DNA of 24,535 nucleotides from Stentor coeruleus. Taxonomy: Eukaryota; Ciliophora; Heterotrichea; Heterotrichida; Stentoridae. The position numbers and the translations under genes are program-made. The stretch's first letter is position 1, and every line of letters begins with the position of its first letter. The notes beneath the pieces were generated by a model. That model made no database searches and was not told where the DNA came from. It worked only from the letters and a program-made list of their open reading frames with translations. Positions 16,296 to 24,535 of this stretch are shown here, one piece after another. Location: positions 1-24,535 of the forward strand of contig MPUH01001082.1 in assembly GCA_001970955.1 (NCBI GenBank), in the 5' to 3' direction.

Positions 16296-19200
16296 TTAAA
16301 CACCCAAAAACATAAAAACTCCCACAACCTTCAAACACATAGCAAAAGATACACTAAGTAGCTCTGGTGCTGGTTCTTTATCAGTTTTCCAACTTATAAC
16401 AACCACTGAATCTCCAAGTTGAGGAAATACTGGTATCAAATTACCACAAGTGATATACAAATTATAATTGCTATTCGGAGTCAAATTACTAAACGTCAAA
16501 TTAGCCTCAGTCTTTAAACTCATTACTGTTTGTGCAGAATTCGTATATCTATTAGCTGCATCAAATCCTCTAGCAATCTGATAATTAATCGGCACCCCAG
16601 TATCATTATCAATAGAAACAGCAACACCATATAAAATCCCAGCTTCAACAAGTGCCGCAGCAAAAGTTATTGACTTATAATCTGTAGTCCCAAGTAAATG
16701 AGGTTTCACAAACCATGAACAAGAGCTTAAAACAACTTCTTGTCCAGTAATCCCAGCTGATGCATTAAAGTTATTCAAACTGCTATTAAGATAAGTGATT
16801 TGGCTTTGTAACATACTAATCATATCTTTAGGTTTTAAATAATCATCACTTTTTGGATTGTCAATAAGATAGACTTGATACAAACTGATAACTTGATCAG
16901 AAGCACTATCAAGACGTCTATCTGAAGTTTGAGATGATTCAACAACTTGCCAAGGTCCAAGTCCTAAAACAAGGGCAACAGTATTTCTAATGATTTCTTT
17001 TTCAACAGTAGTTAAATAAGTCTTACTAAACCACATATTTACTATAGCCGGACTATATAAAGGAAGTGTTGTAAAATTTGCCGTCCTAATAATTAAACTA
17101 AGAATACCCATTTGATCTTCAGCAATAGCAAATACAGTATATGATGTAGCAGCTGATAAACCTTTTAATGTTATATTAGCAACACAGCTAGAATCTATAT
17201 ATAAAGTCCCATATGATATTTCACTTGTATTATAAGATGGAGGACCTCCTTGTTTAAGTTCAGTAGTAGAAGGTGCTATAGTTCCATATAATGCAAAAGC
17301 ATAATAAATTGTACTAACTTTATTAACACTAATAACAGCACTAGCTTTAGCTCTTGAAATTTGTGTTATAGCGATTGATGTTACATCAGGATTAACATTA
17401 TCATCTTCATGTATATAAAATTCTAAAGTGTTTTTTGTTAAAAAATATACATCAGAATTACTACCTTGTAAACTTACTGATATATAACTTTCTTGAGCTT
17501 CAGTTGTATTATCAATAAATATTCTAAAATATCCTGAAATTGTCCCTGGTAAGAACTCCATTTTTTTAGGTAACATACTCAAGCCTGAATAAATTGTGCT
17601 TAATGAAAACAGAAGGTTGATATCTTTGTATGGAGAAGTATTTAAAATAACTTTTATCGGTATTGATTGTCCTCCTTTAGGTATTGAAGGGATTTCATTT
17701 AATATTATTTCTTGGTTTTTGAGTTTTGTAACTTGGAATACTGATTTTGTTATTGGCGTATAATAATTAGGTGAAGCTTCACCTTTGATTTCCCAGTTTA
17801 TTATATACTCAGTATCGTCAATTGTAGAAGGAACACTAACTCTAAAAGTTGTTTCCATCATCCCAGTACCAAGTTCGATTTCAGTAGGAATAAACACAAA
17901 GCCAAATGTATATGGGATTAAAGTAAGATTTAATGCACAAGGGTAATCCATATTGATTTTTATATATTGACTTACTGTTCCTCTCTCAGCAAAGAATTTC
18001 TCATCATTATTCACATGGATTCTAGGTCCAGGGTAAGTATATAAAATCCTGTTTTTACTAAGATTCGGGTAGGATCTGACGAGTATTTTTGAGTTAAACC
18101 CATCAAAAACTTTAACATTAATAAACCCCGCATATCCTTCAAATAACGGATTACACAACCCTTGTATAACAACCATAAGATTTCCAGCGTATTTTTGACT
18201 TTGCGGATATATTTTAACAATATCATAAGCGCTTTCACAATCAGGTGCTCCAGCAGCCCAATAATTTGAAGAAAGGCAACTTATAACAGATCCTTTTAAT
18301 ATATAATCCTCAGAAAACTGCACCCAAACTGCACCTTGGTTTTCTATAGAAGGTATACTCACTGATGTTGTAAAATTAAAAGTAAAAACATTTATAGTCC
18401 TAACATCATCATTATCAATAATAGTTTCATATAAATTCAAATACCCTGCTGCTGCTAACATATCAAGTTCCCCTGAATTCTCATTTAACATAGTAAAAGA
18501 TGAAGAACTATATACACCAATTTTAAATTGCCCTGTATTACTTGATAATTCATGATTTGGGTTTATAACTCCATATATAAAAAGAACTATATTACAACTT
18601 GAACAATATTTATAAGCATCATGATCTATAACCCTTAATGTCCAACTATTAACAATTTCACATTTTATAAAACCTGATAAACCAGTTGCCCAACAATCTA
18701 AATAATCACCTATACGTTTATCGTATGTCTTAGGAAATATTATTGTCAAGTATTCATTTATAGAAAAACTTTGTGATGGGCTTATATGAAATTCATAAGT
18801 CGAAATTTCTCCTTCGTTTTTTGGGTAAAAGTTTATAAAAGTTGTTGTGATAGTTTCTGATTGAGATGATGTTGTTACTGTTATAGTATCAAGGCTTTTT
18901 TGTAAGACTACCCCATCGTATTTTATTCTTATTGCAAAAGTTTCACTTTTGCCTTTAGGGAAATTTTTAATACCAAGTATGTGGACTGTAATTTGACTAT
19001 TGTGAAACATGCTGTTTACTGTAGCTCTAAAAGTTTTTCCATCGAAAATACAGTCTTTGACGAATTGGATACCAATTGACACTCTACAATCTGGAGGGTT
19101 TATAAACTGATCAAAATTCTTAGTTGGGAAGTCAATTTCTATAACTGCCCCTGGGCCTGTTGAAGCTATTGGGGTGAAAAAAATGCTATACTCAGCAAGA

Positions 19201-22200
19201 GCATTAGCATTTGTAGGGAAATTCGTCACTAAGGCATCAGTAACTTGTTCTACAACAAGATATGAAACTAAATCAGGTCCTGTCATTGATGCTGAGTTTA
19301 TAACTCGGCCATATTCATTTTTAGATTCAAAAGTAATAGTCCCAAGGCTTCCTAAAACTGATGGGTTTTTTACACCACTTATAATAACCCTTAATAAAAC
19401 CCCAATCTGTATATAAGGTAATCCAGATAAAGTTATGAGGTTTTTATAAGGTGTACAAACATAATTTGTAATCTCTACACCATTAGCAGAAAAATAATAA
19501 CAATAAGGTTTTGGTGTTGAATAATGTAAGGAATATGACTTTGTAGGATCTAAAGTTATAACAATACTACCTTTAGCTGGTATTGTATGTTTACATCTTA
19601 AATAAAACTCATATCCGACATTAACACAATTTGCACAATTTTGGTCTATGTTCATAACTGTATTTCTTATTATCCCTGAAGTAAGTAAAGGTAAACTTCC
19701 TGAAACGAAATAATTTTTAATAACCATATTATCAATAACATAAACAACAAGCCCATCAGCACTTGAAGATACACTTTGTGGATTTGTAAGGCCAAAAACT
19801 GTGAATGTATAAGTGGCAATTGAAAGTCCTGAGGTTAAATATATAGAAACAATATCAGCTGAAGGATAACAATAACAAGTATAAGTATTAGTACNTAAGC
19901 CCATCAGCACTTGAAGATACACTTTGTGGATTTGTAAGGCCAAAAACTGTGAATGTATAAGTGGCAATTGAAAGTCCAGAGGTTAAATATATAGAAACAA
20001 TATCAGCTGAAGGATAACAATAACAAGTATAAGTATTAGTACCATCTGAGCAAGTAAGGGCTAAATATCGACAATATCCTTCATCATGGGTTGGGGTGAA
20101 TTGTAATAAAAGGAATGAAGAAGTTGATCCAATGGCTGAAGAAAGGGTAAAAGTAAAAGACAAAGTTGTTAGGTCTTGAACTTCTCGAGAACTTAGACCG
20201 ATAGTATTAACTGATGGTGAACTTGCAGGTGTTATAACACCTGTTGTTAATATAAAAGTTCCAGTATGAATATCAGTTCTAATACGATTAGTAATAGTAT
20301 AAGCTGATACAGTTATAGTAACAGTATTCGCTGTAAGTAAGTATTTAATTCCAGCAAGATGGAATATAAACTGTGCATTAGATGGGATTTCATAAAACCC
20401 AGTAACTGTTATAATAACTGGAGTTCCAATAGAAGCAACAACTGGTCGAGTAGTCACTGTGCATGTAAGCCCAGCATCATTAGCTCCAGAAATAACTAGA
20501 ATTCCTCTACAAGACACAAGGTCACTTTTTGTAACCCCGATCCCTAAATCAAGGTCAAACATAGAAAGCCCATTTTCTTGTGTTGGTAACTGGATTTCTA
20601 TATACCCTCTTTCTGCTAATAAATCATCATTTTCTTCAGCTGATGGAATTATATGTGATGATGCTAAAGAAAACACTAAAACTGTTGGAGAGTCTATACC
20701 TGTACTCATAGGGTAAACTGAAGCTCCTGAAAAAGCTGAAGCTGTTATTTGTACCATAACCCCACCAGTTTCTAATAAAACTTTACTTGTATCATATGTT
20801 GATAAAGGTACATAATAATATCCAGCATTTATTGGAGATAAAATTGTTAAACTTACTGTTGATAATTGACTTGCTTGAAAATCCCCTGGACCAGTAGGTG
20901 GGTTTAATGTTGATATAAATAATTGAACCCATATAACCCCTGATGTTACAATACATGATTGAGCAGTGTCTGTACCAGAACCATATGGGGTTATTGAACA
21001 TATAAGTCCTGTTGTTCCAAATTCTGAAGGTAAAGATATTGTCACATAACCATTTGCAGGTACGAATATGTTTGGTGTTATATCAAAATCTATTGTTATA
21101 GTACTACCTCCAGCAGATGGTGTAGTTGGATAGTTAACATCTATTATTGGTGAAGTTTTTGTAGATATAGTCACATTAGCTAGTTCTGAGTTTGTATCAA
21201 TAATTGTTGTAGCATCAGGTCTAAAAGTGCTTATTTTAAGATTTTCAGATACTCCGGATGTTGAAGGATTTTTCAATTGCATTATTATTGTAATATATGT
21301 TTCTGCAGGGACAGGTTTGAAATTTGATATAGTCAATGTGAGAAGTGGGATACTATAATCAACAATAACAGTGTTGTTATAAGCATAATCTTCAAGTCCA
21401 CTATCTACCCATACCAAATAATTCCCATCCATAGAAAAACTTTCTGGGAACTCTAAAACTATATACCCTAAAGCTTCGATTGGGTTTTTCGTCCTAAACA
21501 TAAGCTCGTACATCATAATACAATTCCTAGACATTTCCATATTCTCATCAACAGGGTTTATAGAAACCTCCAAAAAATCAGAAGGCTCTATATTAAAGCC
21601 ACTAATATTATCTTTATATAAAAATAAAGTATTAGTATCTTCTCTAAAAATATAAATCCCAAAAAAACCTAAAGATCCTGACCAATTCGGATTTGTTCCT
21701 GTCATTCTTATATTATATTGAATACCAGCTTTAAGATCTTTTGATATCCCAGTTAAGATAACAGAAAGATTATTTGTAGCACACTGAAGATCACCTTCAA
21801 TATTACCTCCAGTTGTCGCATATGATGAGCAACTTGGATTGTTTGGTATATACAATCCATTAGGGAAAGTAAACATAATCCATGAATAAGCAGGTATAAG
21901 TTGATCGCTTTGGAATGTAAATAAATATTTTGTTATATCCCCAGCTATATTACTAGATCCAGGTAATATACTTACAGTAACTAAAGTTAAAATAGATGGT
22001 CTTTCTGATATACCAACAGTACCAAATACTAAATTCATGTCGATTATATATTCATAATAACTTGAAATAAGCTTAAAATTACCTGTTCCTCCAGCTGAAC
22101 TTGGGTTTTTTAAATTGTAAATGGTTACTGAGAATTGCTTTTTGGCATATACTGTTTGTGAAAATGTTATATCTATAGTATAGCCTGATAAAGTACAGAG

Positions 22201-22461
22201 AAGGACAGAACATGTTGGATTACCTGCTATACCTAAGTTGTTTTCGAATTGTTGGGGGAAAGTTATTGAAAGGACTCCGTTTATTGGGATTTCGTTTGTG
22301 GTTTCAAAGGTAAAAGTGTAGTCAGAGTAGCGACCAGCGTTGGTTATTGAGTTTGAGATAGGAAGTGTGCCTTTGGGGTAGATTTTACCGATTTCGTCAT
22401 AGCCTAGGCCAGATACTTGACTGCAAAGTAAGATTGAGAGTAACATTATTGTAAAAACCAT
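16296..22461 (-). CDS. giant secreted, probably GPI-anchored multidomain surface protein (split by an assembly join)
   Basis: Two overlapping ORFs share the duplicated sequence around the N at 19895. Removing one copy plus join bases (148 nt) leaves 6018 nt, one intronless gene of 2005 residues. Residues 1-19 are a signal peptide (TIMLLSILLCSQVSG). The first two thirds consist of roughly ten similar modules of ~120 residues with a paired-Cys beta pattern: IP..G.I.I.FP, a Cys pair (for example NPTCSVLLC), then a GI/GV/GL.NP strand such as LKNPSSAGG, GVKNPSVLG or GVINPNHE. Then come Ig-like segments, an FN3-like segment (KGLSAATSYTVFAIAED), a possible SEA-like segment with RRLD, and a second FN3-like region (SNLTPNSNYNLYI). 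The C-terminus is hydrophobic (SFAMCLKVVGVFMFLGV), as in a GPI signal. Cell-surface or adhesion function is inferred; no named family is claimed. Confidence 0.8.
19749..20042. repeat. single-N join with 146-bp near-identical flanks inside a gene
   Basis: 19749-19894 and 19897-20042 are the same 146 bp, differing only at 19830 (T) versus 19978 (A). The N is at 19895. The repeat makes the giant gene look like two ORFs that share residues TNTYTCYCYPSADIVS and onward. The one mismatch suggests two alleles or a base-call error at a contig end. Confidence 0.93.
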
Positions 22462-22717
22462 GTATAAAGTTTAAGGATTTTAGATCGGATAATTTATTAT
22501 GCTTTTAATTGTGGCTAGTATGAGAATAGTAAATTTTGTTTATATAAATATGCACCCTAGATCTTATAAAATTCCTAAANACATTATTGTAAAAACCATG
22601 TATAAAGTTTAAAGATTTTAGATCGGATAATTTATTATGCTTTTAATTGTGGTTAGTATGAGAATAGTAAATTTTGTTTATATAAATATGCACCCTAGAT
22701 CTTATAAAATTCCTAAA
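22443..22717. repeat. single-N join with 137-bp flanks in the divergent promoter
   Basis: 22443-22579 and 22581-22717 are 137-bp copies around the N at 22580, with two mismatches (TAAGGATT/TAAAGATT and GTGGCTAG/GTGGTTAG). They cover the start codon of the giant gene and the intergenic region. Removing one copy leaves about 88 bp between the two divergent start codons. Confidence 0.93.
22462..22687. promoter_or_regulatory. divergent promoter region, about 88 bp after de-duplication
   Basis: The giant surface-protein gene (minus) and the Cys/His protein gene (plus) start head to head. Once the unmerged overlap is removed, both promoters must lie within about 88 AT-rich bases. No specific element is identifiable. 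Confidence 0.4.
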
Positions 22718-23360
22718 AGATTTTCCCGCAGCAGAAGCCCGGTGTATGATTACAAACAACAGGANAAGATTTTCCCGCAGCAGAAGCCCGGTGTATGATT
22801 ACAAACAACAGGATTTCCAACGGAAAAGGGCGAAAATAGTCTCAGAAAACGAAGAATTGCATGAAAAGAAATACGATTTACTAGAAGAAAGGAAAAAAGT
22901 TCAAGGCGAAATCAAGAATGTTAAAAAAAGTATCGAAGCTTTAGAAGAAATGCTTAAAAGCTATAAGTCTAATACACTTATTTTTTTACCATGTAGCCAT
23001 CAGAAACTTGTTAGCTTAAAAAACAGACAGTTGCTTGATAGTACATTTGAGAAAGCACTTGAAAGGCTTACTGAAGATGAGCTGAAAAATGAGATTATTA
23101 TAAGACAGATAAGATCAAAAATTTTCTATAGCCTTGAAAGTAAATATCCAGAAATATTCAAATGCACACATCAAGAGAAGTTTATTAATACAAATTGTGG
23201 CCATACTAATTCAGGTGAATGCCGTGATATTAAAAAATACATGAAAACTTCCCAATGGCCTCTTTGTTCTACAAAAATCGAACATATTTTCGAATGTGGG
23301 CATTCAGAACTTATGGATTGTGGTGGCAAAACTCCTACAAAATGTTTACGTTGCCTATAG
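22688..23360 (+). CDS. SR-motif, coiled-coil, Cys/His zinc-binding-like protein
   Basis: The N at 22765 with its 48-bp duplicated flanks hides the natural start. Reading from ATG 22688 and dropping one copy (22765-22813) gives 624 nt, 207 residues, beginning MHPRSYKIPKRFSRSRSP. The first-seen start at 22746 (MITNNR) is created by the join. A Ser-Arg motif and basic N-terminus are followed by a coiled coil (about 38-78). Then come Cys/His motifs: LPCSHQ (C86, H88), KCTHQ (C143, H145), NCGHTNSGEC (C154, H156, C162), ECGHSELMDC (C187, H189, C195) and KCLRC (C203, C206). The repeated CGH...C spacing recalls NFX1-type zinc fingers but is not a clear member. The SR motif might suggest RNA-linked or nuclear work (weak inference). 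Convergent with the kinesin paralog, 43 bp apart. Confidence 0.7.
22717..22813. repeat. single-N join with identical 48-bp flanks at a gene start
   Basis: 22717-22764 and 22766-22813 are identical around the N at 22765. Together with the N at 22580 this defines a 184-bp contig (22581-22764) whose two ends overlap its neighbours. The duplication inserts 49 nt into the 5' end of the Cys/His gene and breaks its frame. Confidence 0.93.
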
Positions 23361-23403
23361 TTTATACTAAGATATTCTATTAATAATAGTTTCACTCAAA
23401 GGA

Positions 23404-24535
23404 TTAATTTCTCGGCTTGATAATTAGAAGTTTATCGTTGATAGTTTTCACTATTATCGGCTTTTGCGGTCTTGAAGGTGTTTGTGACTTGGCAATTTTC
23501 GGTGTTGCCACAGCTTTTTTCACAGCAACAGGACTTGTACTAACTTGTCTTTTCGATGTATCAAATATCTTAAAATTCTTACAGGAACTGTTTTTCATTA
23601 TTTTATCATCAGTTGATGATATCGCTATTATAGGTTTTTTCTTACTTTCTTCAGATTTAGGGAATATGAATTTTCTTGGTTCATCGTGTTTTGATATAGA
23701 CCTTGATGAGTTATCACAATCTGATGATGAAGTCATTGTGGAGTTTTTTTTTGTCGAGTCTTCAGAAAATGGTTTTATGTCGAGGAATTTTTTATCGAGA
23801 AGTTTTGTGTCAAAAATTTTTGAGTCAAGTTTCGATTCAATGAATTTTAAGTCTGCGTGCTTAACTTCAAATATTTTCTGTTCAGGGTGTCTCTCATGCC
23901 TTTTTGGTTCATGAACTTTTGTTTCTAATATTTTTGGCTCATATGCTTTAGTTTCTATAATTTTAGGCTCTAAATCTGAAGGGTCTATGATTTTGGACTC
24001 GATAGGTTTTGACTCTAGGCTTTTAAGATCGATTTTTTGTAAATCTAGGCTTTTAGTTTCAGTATTTTTAGGTTCTAAACTTTTAAAATCTGTGTTTTTG
24101 CTTTCGATTTTATTCTCTGTATGTTTCGATTCATTAATTTTTTGTTCTTTAGCTTTGTTTTCAGCCATTTTTAACTCATTCATCTTTGCTTCAAGCAATT
24201 TTACTTCCAGTATTTTCGCTTCAAGTTGTTTTGTATCCATTTGCTGTCTAGCTTTAAGGCACAAAATTTCTTTTTTAAGTGTTTCACAATTTTCTTGATA
24301 CTTTTTCTCAGTCTGTTTTATAACAACATTCATACTAGCAAGTCTTAAATCTTTTTCTTTCATAGCCAGCTGAAAATCTTGAAGGTCCCTATCAAGTTTT
24401 TCAGCTTTTCTTATAAGGGCAAGTTTTTCACTTCTTTCTTTTTCAAGTAACGACAAAGTTCTTTCAACTTCTAAACTTTTAATATTTTTCTTTAAAGCCC
24501 AGCATAAATCTACAGATTTAATCCTTGTTCCTAAT
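23404..24535 (-). CDS. kinesin paralog, 3' part only (motor end, coiled coil, repeat tail)
   Basis: The frame is open to the window edge and encodes at least 376 residues. The first visible residues, LGTRIKSVDLCWALKKNIKS, are identical to the end of the motor and neck of the kinesin at 6077-8473. The next ~70 (LLEKERSEKLAL, RDLQDFQLAMKEKDLRLASM) match its coiled coil closely. A tail of about 31 degenerate pentapeptides of form [E/D]-x-K-x-x follows (23773-24237), for example ESKNT, DFKSL, EPKII and ETKAY. The C-terminus again matches the paralog: SSCKNFKIFDTSKR, then AKSQTPSRP. The gene is a motor by homology; the motor core lies outside the window. The stop is TAA at 23404-23406. Confidence 0.85.
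   Translation of the reverse strand, partial: LGTRIKSVDLCWALKKNIKSLEVERTLSLLEKERSEKLALIRKAEKLDRDLQDFQLAMKEKDLRLASMNVVIKQTEKKYQENCETLKKEILCLKARQQMDTKQLEAKILEVKLLEAKMNELKMAENKAKEQKINESKHTENKIESKNTDFKSLEPKNTETKSLDLQKIDLKSLESKPIESKIIDPSDLEPKIIETKAYEPKILETKVHEPKRHERHPEQKIFEVKHADLKFIESKLDSKIFDTKLLDKKFLDIKPFSEDSTKKNSTMTSSSDCDNSSRSISKHDEPRKFIFPKSEESKKKPIIAISSTDDKIMKNSSCKNFKIFDTSKRQVSTSPVAVKKAVATPKIAKSQTPSRPQKPIIVKTINDKLLIIKPRN
23773..24237 (-). repeat. degenerate 15-bp repeat encoding [E/D]xKxx pentapeptides
   Basis: About 31 tandem units of five residues with an acidic residue at position 1 and Lys at position 3, from DTKQL, EAKIL, EVKLL through ESKPI, ESKII, EPKIL, ETKVH to DTKLL, DKKFL, DIK. One or two units deviate in length. 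The corresponding part of the other kinesin has only scattered ESK/EPK/ENK units and is shorter. Confidence 0.85.

Noticed and set aside
19888..19967. Two separate overlapping surface-protein genes
   Set aside because: The overlap is a duplicated contig end around a single N; removing it gives one continuous frame.
1..24535. Reassigned ciliate genetic code (TAA/TAG as Gln)
   Set aside because: Long ORFs contain no internal TAA or TAG, and genes here end in TAA, TAG and TGA, as under the standard code.
1..24535. CRISPR array, tRNA/rRNA genes, transposon ends or telomere repeats
   Set aside because: No regularly spaced repeats, no GC-rich cloverleaf-like segment, no terminal inverted repeats and no simple telomeric repeat were seen by eye; a tRNAscan or Infernal run would be decisive.

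Overview
The window looks like macronuclear DNA of a heterotrich ciliate, most probably Stentor. The strongest evidence is a set of five introns of only 15 or 16 nt (GTA...AG, with an A six bases from the 3' end) that are needed to read two genes through. TAA, TAG and TGA all serve as terminators and long ORFs contain none of them, which fits the standard code that Stentor keeps and argues against the Tetrahymena/Paramecium code. The DNA is AT-rich, genes are mostly intronless and packed on both strands, and the products (TBC1D5-type RabGAP, two related kinesins, cyclic-nucleotide-domain K+ channel, MORN and LRR proteins, a giant secreted surface protein) are typical of ciliates. The species name is an inference.

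Layout. 1-506: possible 3' end of a plus-strand gene, a 30-nt direct repeat and a small ORF. 507-2492 (-): AAA-ATPase-like/PD-(D/E)XK protein of a family best known from bacteria, with a mitochondrial-like N-terminus. 2666-3201 (+): MORN-repeat gene with a one-base frameshift. 3759-5667 (+): TBC1D5-like Rab GTPase-activating protein, five exons. 6077-8473 (+): kinesin with a motor internal to coiled coils, two exons. 8641-10040 (-): LRR protein and an unrecognised basic protein, 8 bp apart. 10268-11875 (-): coiled-coil protein with a possible GAR-like C-terminal domain. 11917-12246 (+): small ORF interrupted by an in-frame TAG. 12325-14274 (-): six-transmembrane K+ channel with a cyclic-nucleotide-binding domain; an exact 83-bp tandem duplication covers its start codon. 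15042-15874 (+): coding-like but multiply broken sequence, read as a decayed gene. 16296-22461 (-): one gene of about 2005 residues for a secreted, probably GPI-anchored multidomain surface protein. 22688-23360 (+): SR/coiled-coil/Cys-His protein. 23404 to the window end (-): 3' part of a second kinesin, paralogous to the first.

The stretch from 16 to 22.8 kb carries four single-N joins. Each is flanked by the same 48-146 bp on both sides, which is the signature of overlapping contig ends left unmerged. One join splits the giant gene into two overlapping ORFs and another hides the true start of the Cys/His gene. The arithmetic of both repairs restores a whole number of codons.

There is no operon logic here. 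Neighbouring genes serve unrelated cell functions (endosomal trafficking, microtubule motors, membrane excitability, cell surface). The best second looks are the kinesin paralogs with a pentapeptide-repeat tail, the bacterial-type AAA/PD-(D/E)XK protein with a predicted presequence, the tandem duplication at the channel start, the in-frame TAG, and the pseudogenes.
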